The notes below the pieces were generated by a model, which ran no database searches, was not told the origin of the DNA, and was given only the letters and a program-made list of their open reading frames with translations. From Celeribacter arenosi (lineage in GTDB: Bacteria; Pseudomonadota; Alphaproteobacteria; Rhodobacterales; Rhodobacteraceae): a DNA stretch of 64,000 nt. Below, in pieces: positions 44,363 through 53,354 of the stretch (its first letter is position 1; each line of letters opens with the position of its first letter). The position numbers and the translations under genes were made by a program. Where the stretch lies: assembly GCF_039539485.1 (NCBI RefSeq), contig NZ_BAABDF010000003.1:372001-436000 (forward strand), written 5' to 3'.

Positions 44363-44438
44363 CGCCTGTCCTGCCCCGTTCGGGGCGGGGCAACAAATGC
44401 CGCCATGACTGAGGTTGGCGGCACAAAAACGACAGGCG
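44363..44438 (+). promoter_or_regulatory. Branched RNA structure between ytfQ and ytfR
   Basis: An outer 8-bp stem (CGCCTGTC at 44363-44370 with GACAGGCG at 44431-44438) encloses two hairpins: a 7-bp stem 44372-44378 with 44386-44392, and a perfect 8-bp stem 44398-44405 with 44416-44423. All pairs are Watson-Crick. The AGG of the ytfR ribosome site (44434-44436) is inside the outer stem. Such structures after binding-protein genes keep the first gene's mRNA stable and lower expression of the ATPase. Confidence 0.7.
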
Positions 44439-44442
44439 CAAG

Positions 44443-45960
44443 ATGACCAGTGATGAAACCCAAAATGCCCGCGTGACCATGCGCGGTATCCGCAAGGCCT
44501 ATCCAGGTGTTCTTGCGCTCGACGGTGTTGATGTCGACATCTATCCAGGCGAGGTGCACGCACTGTTGGGGGAAAACGGCGCGGGAAAATCCACGTTGAT
44601 TAAGGTGCTGACCGGCGCTCTGCCGCGCGATGCGGGGGACATTCACCTCGAAGGCCGCGCGGTTCATTTCGCCACCACAGGTGACGCGCAATTGGCCGGT
44701 ATTTCGACGGTGTATCAGGAGGTGAACCTGATCCCCGCGATGTCCGTGGCACAGAACCTGACGTTGCAGAAAACCGGTGGTCGTTTTGGTGTCATTTCAT
44801 GGCGCAAAGCCCGAATTGAAGCGCAGGAAAAACTCGACCGGCTCGGGATGAAGCTCGACCTTGAACGCGCGGTTGGCAGCTATTCGGTTGCGATCCAACA
44901 ACTCGTCGCCATCGCACGTGCGCTGGATGAAGACACACGTGTTCTGGTCTTGGACGAACCCACCGCGTCCCTCGATGCGACCGAAACGGCCGCCCTTTTT
45001 GATGTCGTTCGCGCATTGAAAGACAAAGGCATCGCCATCGTTTTCATCACCCACTTCCTCGATCAGGTTTATGAGATTTCCGACCGCATAACCGTGTTGC
45101 GCAATGGCCAAAGGGTCGCGACGAACATGGCCGCGGATGTCCCGCGTCAGGAGTTGATTTCGATGATGATCGGGCGTGAATTGGGAGAGGTCGAACAGGC
45201 CTTTGCCGGCAGACGCCGCGACAGTGACGGCGACATCGTTCTCTCGGCAAAAGGGGTCGGGAAAAAGCGGGTGCTCGATCCTTTCACCCTCGATTTGCGG
45301 GCCGGTGAGGCGGTCGGGCTTTCGGGTCTGTTGGGCTCGGGGCGCACCGAATTGGTCAAACTGCTCTACGGGGCCATTCGTTCCGACGAAGGAACGCTGG
45401 AGATGAAGGGCGGCGGCATTGCGGGCACAAACCCGCGTGCGTCCCTCGATGCGGGGATCGTGCTCTGCCCCGAAGACCGCAAGTCCGAAGGACTGGTCGG
45501 CGAGTTGTCGATCCGCGAAAACATCATCCTGTCGATGCAGGCCAAACAGGGGTGGCTCGCCAAAGTGTCGCGCGCCGATCAGGATCGCATCGCGCAGGAA
45601 ATGATCACCGCTTTGGCCATCGCGACACCTGACGCGGAAAAACAAGTGCGCCAGTTGTCGGGAGGCAATCAGCAGAAAGTCGTGCTCGCCCGCGCACTCG
45701 CGTGCGCGCCAAAAATCATGCTGCTCGACGAACCCACGCGCGGGATCGACGTGGGTGCACACGCCGAAATCCTCGCGCTGATCCGCAAGCTATGTGCCGA
45801 GGGTCTCGCGCTATTGGTGGCGTCATCCGAGATTGACGAAGTTGTCGCCTCATCGGACCGCGTCGCGGTGCTTCGCGACCGTCGCAAGATCGGTGAATTG
45901 GCCGGAGATGACATCACGAGGGACAACATCGTTACGATGATTGCGGGGGAAGATGACTGA
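44443..45960 (+). CDS. ytfR: Sugar ABC transporter ATP-binding protein (YtfR type)
   Basis: A 505-residue protein with two tandem ATPase domains, the layout of ribose/galactofuranose importers. Domain 1 has Walker A GENGAGKST (about residue 45) and Walker B VLVLDEPTASLD. Domain 2 lacks a normal Walker A (SGLLGSGRTELVKLLYG) but has the signature RQLSGGNQQKVVLARAL and IMLLDEPTRGID. It powers the two permeases that follow. Its ribosome site lies in the 3' arm of a stable stem. Confidence 0.93.
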   Translation: MTSDETQNARVTMRGIRKAYPGVLALDGVDVDIYPGEVHALLGENGAGKSTLIKVLTGALPRDAGDIHLEGRAVHFATTGDAQLAGISTVYQEVNLIPAMSVAQNLTLQKTGGRFGVISWRKARIEAQEKLDRLGMKLDLERAVGSYSVAIQQLVAIARALDEDTRVLVLDEPTASLDATETAALFDVVRALKDKGIAIVFITHFLDQVYEISDRITVLRNGQRVATNMAADVPRQELISMMIGRELGEVEQAFAGRRRDSDGDIVLSAKGVGKKRVLDPFTLDLRAGEAVGLSGLLGSGRTELVKLLYGAIRSDEGTLEMKGGGIAGTNPRASLDAGIVLCPEDRKSEGLVGELSIRENIILSMQAKQGWLAKVSRADQDRIAQEMITALAIATPDAEKQVRQLSGGNQQKVVLARALACAPKIMLLDEPTRGIDVGAHAEILALIRKLCAEGLALLVASSEIDEVVASSDRVAVLRDRRKIGELAGDDITRDNIVTMIAGEDD

Positions 45961-46978
45961 TACAAATGCAAAAACGGGGCGGTTCCACGGGCTCCTGCAA
46001 AGTAGAGCGATTTGGCCGCTTCTCGCCCTCGCATTGATATTGATTGTGGACGGGATCATCTCGCCCAACTTCTACGATATCCGCATTGTCGAAGGTCGCC
46101 TGTTCGGCAACCTGATAGACATATTCTACCGCGCGGTCCCCACCGCCATGGTCGCTCTGGGAATGGCCATAGTGATTGGCACCAAAGGTATCGATCTCTC
46201 TGTGGGCTCGATTGCCGCCATATCAGGCGCCATCATCGCATGGCGCATTCAGGCCGGTGATCCGCATGGCGTGGTTCTATTCTATGCGGTTGGTGCGGGC
46301 GCAATTTGCGGCATGTGGAATGGCGGGTTGGTCGCCATTTTGGGCATCCAGCCGATCATCGCGACACTCATTCTTATGGTGTCGGGTCGTGGTATCGGGA
46401 TGCTGATCAACCTGTTTTACGGCGGCACCAACCCCAGTTTTCAAAGCGACCTTTTGCAGGGGCTTTCGACGGGATCGATTGCCTATATCCCCACGCGTCT
46501 GATCGTCTTTGCGGTGTTGTTTGTCGTCGTCTGGCTGGTGCTGCGGCGAACGGCATTGGGGCTATTCGTGGAGGCAACAGGGGGGAACGCAGCCGCATCC
46601 AACCTCGCGGGGGTGAATGCCAAGCTGATCATCTTTGTGGCCTATGTCATTTGCGGCATTATGGCGGGGTGGGCCGGTGTCATCCTGACGGCGGACACGC
46701 ACACCTCCGATCCGGTTTCGGTCGCTCTATACATTGAACTCGATGCGATCCTCGCCGTTGTCATTGGCGGCGGGTCATTGGCGGGGGGGCGTATCTACCT
46801 CGGAATGACCGTGATTGGCGCGCTGGTCATTCAGGCACTCACCACGTCCATTCTGATCTCTGGCCTGCCGCCTGAATACAACCTCATCATCAAGGCGCTG
46901 GTCGTTCTGTTTGTGCTGGTCCTCCAATCCGAAAAGGCCCGCCGTGGCCTGATGACCAAACTGTGGGGAAAAGCCTGA
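45953..46978 (+). CDS. ytfT: Sugar ABC transporter permease (YtfT type)
   Basis: A 341-residue inner-membrane permease with eight to ten helices of the RbsC/BPD_transp_2 family. Conserved segments are GTKGIDLSVGSIAAISGAI and VIGGGSLAGGRIYLGMTVIG. The ATG at 45953 overlaps the ytfR stop by eight bases. It pairs with the next gene product to make a heterodimeric channel. Confidence 0.92.
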   Translation: MTDTNAKTGRFHGLLQSRAIWPLLALALILIVDGIISPNFYDIRIVEGRLFGNLIDIFYRAVPTAMVALGMAIVIGTKGIDLSVGSIAAISGAIIAWRIQAGDPHGVVLFYAVGAGAICGMWNGGLVAILGIQPIIATLILMVSGRGIGMLINLFYGGTNPSFQSDLLQGLSTGSIAYIPTRLIVFAVLFVVVWLVLRRTALGLFVEATGGNAAASNLAGVNAKLIIFVAYVICGIMAGWAGVILTADTHTSDPVSVALYIELDAILAVVIGGGSLAGGRIYLGMTVIGALVIQALTTSILISGLPPEYNLIIKALVVLFVLVLQSEKARRGLMTKLWGKA

Positions 46979-47949
46979 TGTCCGCGTTGCTCAACAAAAA
47001 GTATCTGCCGTTCTATGCGACGGTATTCGTGTTCATCGCGATCTTTCTGATCGGCGGGGCGATGTACAAAAACTTCCTGACCACACGGGTTTTGGGGAAT
47101 ATCCTCGCGGATAATTCGTTCATCATCATTGCCGCGATTGGCGCGACGTTTGTGATCTTGTCGGGGGGAATCGATCTGTCGATCGGGTCGATGATCGGCT
47201 TTGTCGGCGTGTCCATGGCGGTCCTTGATTCCATGGGTTGGAACCCGCTGGCGACCGCCGTTCTCATGCTCGCCTTCGGGTTCGCTTTCGGCGCATTCCA
47301 AGGGTGGGTGATCGACGGCCTCGATATCCAGCCGTTTATCATCACGCTCGCGGGGCTCTTTCTGCTGCGCGGTGCGTGTTTCATGGTCACCATCAACTCG
47401 GTTCCCATCAACCACGAATGGGCGGACCTTTATACGGACATCAAAATCCGCCTGCCGGGCAAAGGTCTGCTTCGCTCGTCGGCTATTGTCATGCTTGTGA
47501 GCCTCGCCATTGGCATCTTTGTCGCCCACTTCACACGCTTTGGCACCAACGTCTACGCATTGGGCGGGGACAAGGAGTCGGCGCGATTGATGGGTGTGAA
47601 TGTGCGCCGGACAACGGTGATGGTCTATGCTGTTGCCGGGCTCTACTCCGCGCTCGCGGGGGTGGTCTATGCGCTCTACACGAAATCAGGATATCCGCTC
47701 GCGGGGTCCACTTTGGAGTTGTCGGCGATTGCGTCTGTCGTTCTGGGCGGCACCCTTTTGACGGGGGGTGTCGGGATGGTTGCGGGCACGCTTTTCGGTG
47801 GCATGATCCTCGGGCTGATATCGACCCTGATCATTTTCAACGGGTCGTTGAATTCCGCGTGGATTCTCATCAGTAGTGGCATTCTCCTTTTCGCATTTAT
47901 TGTGTTACACCGATTTCTTGTCGGGTCTTTCGATCACAACCGACAATGA
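46978..47949 (+). CDS. yjfF: Sugar ABC transporter permease (YjfF type)
   Basis: A 323-residue second permease of the same family, beginning MSALLNKKYLPFYATVFVF. Motifs are LSGGIDLSIGSMIGFVG, DIQPFIITLAGLFLLRG and VLGGTLLTGGVGMVAGTLFG. The start overlaps the ytfT stop by one base (TGATG). A separate YjfF-like partner is characteristic of galactofuranose-class importers. Confidence 0.92.
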   Translation: MSALLNKKYLPFYATVFVFIAIFLIGGAMYKNFLTTRVLGNILADNSFIIIAAIGATFVILSGGIDLSIGSMIGFVGVSMAVLDSMGWNPLATAVLMLAFGFAFGAFQGWVIDGLDIQPFIITLAGLFLLRGACFMVTINSVPINHEWADLYTDIKIRLPGKGLLRSSAIVMLVSLAIGIFVAHFTRFGTNVYALGGDKESARLMGVNVRRTTVMVYAVAGLYSALAGVVYALYTKSGYPLAGSTLELSAIASVVLGGTLLTGGVGMVAGTLFGGMILGLISTLIIFNGSLNSAWILISSGILLFAFIVLHRFLVGSFDHNRQ

Positions 47950-48764
47950 CAGATAGAGACAGAATGACAGCCAAGCCACAGCCCTCCAGACCAACGGACG
48001 CCCCTGAACGGCGCGCACGAACCGCGCCGCGCGCCCACGCCGCGCAATTCCTCGCGCAGGCCACACCTGCCTCTGCGCTCGTCAATCAGATCGGTCGCGA
48101 TATCGTCGGTGGCGTTCACGAGGCGGGCGCTCTTTTGCCTAACGAAGTGGATATGCGAGAGCGTTTCGGGGTGTCGCGTACGGCCCTGCGGGAGGCCTAT
48201 AGCAAGCTGACGGCAAAGGGATTGGTTCATGCGCGCCCGCGTGTCGGGACCTCTGTGCGCAATCGTGCCGATTGGAACATGCTCGATGAAGACGTCCTTG
48301 CATGGCACCTGCAGACGCTGCCAGCCGAGGAGATCGCCGCCGATCTTTACGCATTGCGCCGCATGATCGAACCCGGTGCATCCCGGCTCGCCGCGTCCAT
48401 CCGGTCGGACGAGGACATGCAGGCGATTGATGATGCTTTCGCGCAAATGAAGCGCAGCACAACCGACGAAGCCGCGTTGGTGAAGGCCGACTATGCCTTT
48501 CACGTCGCAATTCTGTCCGCCACAGGAAACGGGTTTATCACCGCGTTCTCCGCGCTTATTCATACGGCAATGCTGGCTGTGTTCGAAATCTCGTGGCGTG
48601 GCGCAGAAATCATTAGGGACCAACGTATCCGTCAACACGGCGACGTCGCAGATGCAATCCGCGCCAAGGATCCCGACAATGCGCAACGTTTGATGGAAGA
48701 GCTTCTCGACAGTTCCATCGAAGACGTGCGCGAGGCATTCGAGCCAAGAAATCAACAATCCTGA
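47946..48764 (+). CDS. GntR-family regulator, FCD subfamily
   Basis: A 272-residue regulator. The DNA-binding part contains LPNEVDMRERFGVSRTALREAYSKL (shown in part), preceded by a basic, low-complexity arm of about 45 residues. The C-terminal FCD domain has metal-ligand motifs DYAFHVAILSATGN and a late HGDVADAI. FCD domains sense sugar acids or other carboxylates, which suits induction by arabinonate or 2-keto-3-deoxy-arabinonate. It overlaps yjfF by four bases, so importer and regulator are expressed together. Confidence 0.9.
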   Translation: MTDRDRMTAKPQPSRPTDAPERRARTAPRAHAAQFLAQATPASALVNQIGRDIVGGVHEAGALLPNEVDMRERFGVSRTALREAYSKLTAKGLVHARPRVGTSVRNRADWNMLDEDVLAWHLQTLPAEEIAADLYALRRMIEPGASRLAASIRSDEDMQAIDDAFAQMKRSTTDEAALVKADYAFHVAILSATGNGFITAFSALIHTAMLAVFEISWRGAEIIRDQRIRQHGDVADAIRAKDPDNAQRLMEELLDSSIEDVREAFEPRNQQS

Positions 48765-48798
48765 TGCGCGAAGGCACAGATAACAGAGAGACGGGAAC

Positions 48799-50544
48799 AT
48801 GACTTTTAAACCGGCCGCTTGGCCACGCGAACTCCGGTCTCAGGCTTGGTACGGAGGCACATCGCGCGATGTGATCTATCACCGTGGCTGGATGAAAAAT
48901 CAGGGCTACCCCCACGATCTTTTCGATGGGCGCCCGATCATCGGCATTCTGAATACGTGGTCCGAACTCACGCCGTGCAACGGGATTCACATGAAAGAGC
49001 TCGCCGAAAAGGTGAAAGCGGGCATATGGGAAGCGGGCGGTTTTCCCGTCGAGGTGCCGGTATTCTCGGCATCCGAAAACACCTATCGCCCGACAGCAAT
49101 GATGTTTCGCAACCTCGCCGCGCTCGCCGTTGAGGAAACCATTCGCGGGCAGCCGATCGACGGGTGTGTGCTTCTCGTGGGGTGCGATAAAACCACGCCG
49201 TCCCTGATGATGGGGGCCGCGTCCTGCGATTTGCCCTCCATCGTTGTGACGGGTGGCCCGATGCTGAACGGGTACTATCGCGGCGAACGGGTTGGCTCCG
49301 GCACGCATCTGTGGAAGTTCTCCGAGGCCGTGAAGGCAGGCGAGATGACACAGGAAGAATTCCTCGAAGCCGAAGCCTCCATGTCGCGCTCGACGGGCAC
49401 CTGCAACACGATGGGCACGGCATCGACAATGGCCTCGATGGCAGAGGCGCTCGGCATGGCAATGTCGGGGAACGCGGCTATTCCCGCCGTGGACAGCCGT
49501 CGCCGTGTGATGGCGCAATTGTCGGGACGTCGCATCGTGCAAATGGTCAAAGACGATCTGAAACCATCCGACATCCTGACCAAAAACGCCTTCGAGAACG
49601 CGGTGCGCGCCAATGGCGCAATCGGCGGGTCGACCAATGCGGTGATCCACCTGCTCGCGCTTGCGGGTCGTGTGGGCATCGATTTCACGCTGGATGACTG
49701 GGACCGCTGCGGGCGCGATATCGCCACCATCGTCAATCTTATGCCGTCTGGAAAATACCTGATGGAGGAGTTTTTCTACGCCGGTGGTTTGCCTGTCGTG
49801 CTCAAACGTCTCGGCGAAGGCGATCAGTTGCATAAGGACGCGTTGACCGTCTCGGGCGCTTCGATCTGGGACGAGGTGAAGGACGTCATCAACCACAATG
49901 AGGACGTTATCCTTCCCCTCGAAAGCGCGCTCACCAAACAGGGTGGAATCGCGGTCCTGAAGGGCAACCTCGCGCCGAACGGAGCGGTGCTGAAACCTTC
50001 GGCGGCTTCCGAGCACCTCCTGTCCCATCGCGGTCGCGCGGTCGTTTTCGAAGACATCGACGACTACAAAGCGAAGATCAACGACGAAGATCTCGACATC
50101 GACGAGACCTGCATCATGGTGATGAAGAACTGCGGCCCCAAGGGGTACCCAGGGATGGCGGAGGTCGGCAACATGGGCCTGCCTCCAAAGGTGCTGCGCA
50201 AAGGGATTACTGACATGGTCCGTATCTCCGATGCGCGCATGTCGGGCACGGCTTATGGCACCGTTGTGCTGCACACCTCACCCGAAGCGGCCGCGGGCGG
50301 GCCGCTCGCCGTTGTGCGCAATGGCGATGTGATCGAGATGGATGTGCCCAACCGCCGTCTGCATCTCGATATCTCTGACGAAGAACTGGCGACACGTCTC
50401 GCAGAGTGGAAACCGACGCACGAACGCGCCGCCACGGGGTACGCATGGCTCCACCAGACCCATGTTGAAGGCGCGGACACCGGGGCGGACCTCGACTTTC
50501 TCAAAGGATGTCGTGGTGCGCCCGTTGGAAAGGACAGTCACTAA
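48799..50544 (+). CDS. Sugar-acid dehydratase, probably L-arabinonate dehydratase
   Basis: A 581-residue IlvD/Edd-family dehydratase. The Fe-S cysteines fall at 60 (LTPCNGIH), 129 (VGCDKTTP) and 202 (TGTCNTMGT), almost the spacing of the Rhizobium leguminosarum L-arabinonate dehydratase, a [2Fe-2S] enzyme. Other motifs are AWYGGTSRDVIYHRGWMK and SDARMSGTAYGTVVLH. It would convert L-arabinonate to L-2-keto-3-deoxy-arabinonate; D-fuconate, D-galactonate or D-xylonate are alternatives. It ends one base into the next start. Confidence 0.88.
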   Translation: MTFKPAAWPRELRSQAWYGGTSRDVIYHRGWMKNQGYPHDLFDGRPIIGILNTWSELTPCNGIHMKELAEKVKAGIWEAGGFPVEVPVFSASENTYRPTAMMFRNLAALAVEETIRGQPIDGCVLLVGCDKTTPSLMMGAASCDLPSIVVTGGPMLNGYYRGERVGSGTHLWKFSEAVKAGEMTQEEFLEAEASMSRSTGTCNTMGTASTMASMAEALGMAMSGNAAIPAVDSRRRVMAQLSGRRIVQMVKDDLKPSDILTKNAFENAVRANGAIGGSTNAVIHLLALAGRVGIDFTLDDWDRCGRDIATIVNLMPSGKYLMEEFFYAGGLPVVLKRLGEGDQLHKDALTVSGASIWDEVKDVINHNEDVILPLESALTKQGGIAVLKGNLAPNGAVLKPSAASEHLLSHRGRAVVFEDIDDYKAKINDEDLDIDETCIMVMKNCGPKGYPGMAEVGNMGLPPKVLRKGITDMVRISDARMSGTAYGTVVLHTSPEAAAGGPLAVVRNGDVIEMDVPNRRLHLDISDEELATRLAEWKPTHERAATGYAWLHQTHVEGADTGADLDFLKGCRGAPVGKDSH

Positions 50545-51476
50545 TGGCGAAGAGAAAAATCGCACTGGCTGGCATTGGCAAGATCGCCATTGACCAACAC
50601 ATTCCGACGCTCGCTCAAAGCTCCGATTGGGAACTCGCCGCGGCGGTTTCGCGTCACCACAAAGTCGAAGGCGTGCCAAATTTCACCGACTTTGCGCAGA
50701 TGCTCGACGCGCATCCCGACATTGACGTGGTGAGCCTGTGTATGCCGCCGGTGCCGCGCTTTGACTACGCAAAGGCCGCGCTAGAGGCCGGTCGCCATGT
50801 CATGCTCGAAAAGCCCCCCGGCGCAACGCTGTCGGAGGTCTTCGCGCTGGAAAACATGGCCGCCGCACGTGGGCTCACCCTTTACACCAGCTGGCATTCC
50901 CGGTCCGCGCGTTTCGTGCCGGCCGCCAAGGCTTGGCTGCAGGGCAAGCGCATCGATAGCTTCGCGGTGACGTGGAAAGAAGACGTGCGTAAATGGCATC
51001 CCGGGCAGGACTGGGTGTTTGAACCGGGCGGCATGGGCATTTTCGATCCGGGCATCAATGCGCTCTCGATCGTGACCGAAATCCTGCCCGATCCGATCCA
51101 TCTGCGCTCTGCGACCCTCGACTTCCCCGCCAACCGCGACACGCCCATCGCGGCGCGTCTGGATTTTGTTCATCCCCATGGTGCCAAGGTAAGCGCCGAG
51201 ATGGATTGGGATCATCAGGGCGATGATGTATGGGACATCGTGGCGGTGACGGATGCAGGCACGCTGGCGCTGCGCAATGGCGGGGCGGTGATGGAAATCG
51301 ATGGTGTCCCGAAAGGGGACGAGGCCGGTTTGGCGGGCGAATACCCTGCGCTTTATGCGCATATGGCCGACCTTGTGGCGCAGGGTCGATCCGACGTTGA
51401 TTTGGCGCCGATGCTGCATGTTTCGGACGCGCTTACGTTGGGCAAGCGCAATACGGTTTCCGATTTCGACTGGTAA
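50544..51476 (+). CDS. Sugar 1-dehydrogenase (Gfo/Idh family), probably L-arabinose/D-galactose
   Basis: A 310-residue oxidoreductase. The N-terminal Rossmann fold begins IALAGIGKIAIDQHIPTLA, and the catalytic lysine lies in LEKPPGATLSE. SWHSRSARFV and TWKEDVRKWHPGQDW are hallmarks of the Azospirillum-type L-arabinose 1-dehydrogenase, which also uses D-galactose. The product is the sugar lactone. The start overlaps the dehydratase stop by one base. It should provide the substrate for a lactonase that is not seen in this window. Confidence 0.88.
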   Translation: MAKRKIALAGIGKIAIDQHIPTLAQSSDWELAAAVSRHHKVEGVPNFTDFAQMLDAHPDIDVVSLCMPPVPRFDYAKAALEAGRHVMLEKPPGATLSEVFALENMAAARGLTLYTSWHSRSARFVPAAKAWLQGKRIDSFAVTWKEDVRKWHPGQDWVFEPGGMGIFDPGINALSIVTEILPDPIHLRSATLDFPANRDTPIAARLDFVHPHGAKVSAEMDWDHQGDDVWDIVAVTDAGTLALRNGGAVMEIDGVPKGDEAGLAGEYPALYAHMADLVAQGRSDVDLAPMLHVSDALTLGKRNTVSDFDW

Positions 51477-51558
51477 TTACGACATAGACACGAACGTGCG
51501 GACGGCTGCTGGAAATTGGCCAGGTTCCGCATGGAAAGTAATCGTTGCATGCGCGCAC

Positions 51559-51580
51559 TTGGGCAACCATCTTTGCCCAA
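51559..51580. repeat. Perfect inverted repeat before the semialdehyde dehydrogenase gene
   Basis: TTGGGCAA at 51559-51566 and TTGCCCAA at 51573-51580, separated by CCATCT. It is 40 bases before the start at 51621. It could be an operator, or a hairpin that separates expression of this gene from the genes upstream. No T-tract follows. Confidence 0.45.
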
Positions 51581-51620
51581 CGCGTATCAGGATAGATAGA
51601 ATTGAATTGGGGGAAATGAG

Positions 51621-53141
51621 ATGAACACAACTTTCAAACCGCACGGTAAGCACCTCGTCGCAGGTGAATGGATCGGGACGGATAACACGTTCCCTTCCGA
51701 GCCGGCACATGGCGACGTGTTCCAGTTCTCAGTCGGCACGCCCGAGCTTGTCGATCAGGCAGCACAGGCGGCAGAAGACGCGTTTTGGACCTATGGCTAT
51801 ACGAGCCGAGATGAGCGCGCTGTTTTCCTCGAAACGATTGCCGAGGAAATAGACGCGCGCGGCGATGCCATTACCGAGATCGGCACGTCTGAAACCGGAC
51901 TGCCCGACGGGCGGCTGCAGGGCGAACGTGGCCGCACTGTCGGTCAGTTGCGTCTCTTTGCGAGCCACATTCGCGACGGGGCCTATCTCGACCGTCGCCA
52001 CGATGGCGCGCTCCCCGATCGCCAACCCCTGCCGCGTCCCGATATTCGTATGATGCAGCGCCCGATCGGGCCGGTCGCGGTGTTTGGTGCATCCAACTTC
52101 CCGTTGGCGTTTTCGACGGCGGGCGGGGACACCGCATCCGCGCTCGCAGCCGGATGTCCGGTGATCGTGAAAGGCCATTCGGCCCACCCCGGAACCGGCG
52201 AAATCGTCGCCGAGGCCGTCCATGCGGCGATTGAAAAGTGCGGCATGCCAAAGGGCGTTTTTTCCTTCATCCAAGGCGGAAAACGCGATGTTGGTCAGTC
52301 CCTCGTGCAACATCCGCTGATCAAGGCGGTCGGATTTACTGGATCGCTAGGCGGAGGTCGCGCCCTCTTTGATCTCTGCGCGCAGCGCCCTGAGCCAATC
52401 CCGTTCTTTGGTGAACTGGGCTCGGTGAACCCGATGTTCTTCCTGCCCGACGCGCTAAAGGCGCGCGGCGCGGAAATCGCGGCGGGATGGGCGGGATCGC
52501 TCACAATGGGGGCGGGACAGTTCTGCACCAATCCCGGCATCTCTGTCGTGATCGACGGCGAGGACGGCGATGCATTCATCGAGGCGGCAACGAACGCGCT
52601 CGCCCCCATGGGGGCCCAGACCATGCTGACCGACGGTATCGCGCAGGCCTACCGGCAGGGTCGCGACCGGATCGCAGGCACCGCAGGCGTGCAGGAATTG
52701 CTGACCTCGACCTGTGATCTGCGCAACGCCACGCCTTATCTGTTTGCTACGACGGGTAAGGAATGGCTTGAAAACGAAGTGCTGGGCGAAGAGGTTTTCG
52801 GCCCCCTCGGTCTTATCGTCAAAGTTGCTGATTTCGACGAACTTCTGTTGTTGGCCAAATCGCTGCAGGGCCAATTGACCTGCACCGTGCATATGGATGC
52901 AGGTGACGCCGATGCCGCGCGAAAATTGTTGCCCGTGCTCGAACGCAAAGCCGGTCGAATCCTCGCCAACGGTTTCCCGACAGGCGTCGAAGTCTGCGAC
53001 GCTATGGTGCACGGCGGCCCCTATCCGGCATCGACCAACTTTGGCGCAACCTCGGTGGGAACGATGTCGATCCGCCGGTTCCTGCGTCCGGTCAGCTACC
53101 AGAACATTCCCGAAGCGGTGCTTCCGTCCGATTTGGGCTAA
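51621..53141 (+). CDS. 2,5-dioxovalerate (alpha-ketoglutaric semialdehyde) dehydrogenase
   Basis: A 506-residue aldehyde dehydrogenase of the KGSADH group. Catalytic Cys302 is in AGQFCTNPG and Glu265 in FGELGSVNPMF. The GPVAVFGASNFPLAFSTAGGDTASALAAG region (shown in part) marks this subfamily. It oxidises 2-oxoglutarate semialdehyde to 2-oxoglutarate, the last step of oxidative L-arabinose use. GGGGGAAATGAG precedes the ATG. A strong terminator follows at 53162. Confidence 0.9.
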   Translation: MNTTFKPHGKHLVAGEWIGTDNTFPSEPAHGDVFQFSVGTPELVDQAAQAAEDAFWTYGYTSRDERAVFLETIAEEIDARGDAITEIGTSETGLPDGRLQGERGRTVGQLRLFASHIRDGAYLDRRHDGALPDRQPLPRPDIRMMQRPIGPVAVFGASNFPLAFSTAGGDTASALAAGCPVIVKGHSAHPGTGEIVAEAVHAAIEKCGMPKGVFSFIQGGKRDVGQSLVQHPLIKAVGFTGSLGGGRALFDLCAQRPEPIPFFGELGSVNPMFFLPDALKARGAEIAAGWAGSLTMGAGQFCTNPGISVVIDGEDGDAFIEAATNALAPMGAQTMLTDGIAQAYRQGRDRIAGTAGVQELLTSTCDLRNATPYLFATTGKEWLENEVLGEEVFGPLGLIVKVADFDELLLLAKSLQGQLTCTVHMDAGDADAARKLLPVLERKAGRILANGFPTGVEVCDAMVHGGPYPASTNFGATSVGTMSIRRFLRPVSYQNIPEAVLPSDLG

Positions 53142-53161
53142 TCTGGCCGTGAGAAGATTTG

Positions 53162-53191
53162 AAAACCGCGCGCAAGGTCGCGCGGTTTTTT
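53162..53191 (+). terminator. Intrinsic terminator after the sugar operon
   Basis: AAAACCGCGCG (53162-53172) pairs with CGCGCGGTTTT around a six-base loop, followed by more T's to 53191. It ends the sugar operon 20 bases after the last stop. Confidence 0.93.
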
Positions 53192-53354
53192 CATGCGCTG
53201 AGCGCGCGTGGCTGATGCGGTGCACTTCTGGGACCGGGGACAAACGGTCCACGCACCCCTTCGCGAAAATACAACATCCTCGAGCGTATGCGATTTTCGT
53301 CTGGCCAAAACATTGGTCGATCAGGTTAAGTGACGCCAACCAAGGAACTTTGCC

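Noticed and set aside
48613..50274. 553-codon minus-strand frame opposite the dehydratase gene
   Set aside because: Shadow of the dehydratase, without recognisable domains or a ribosome site.
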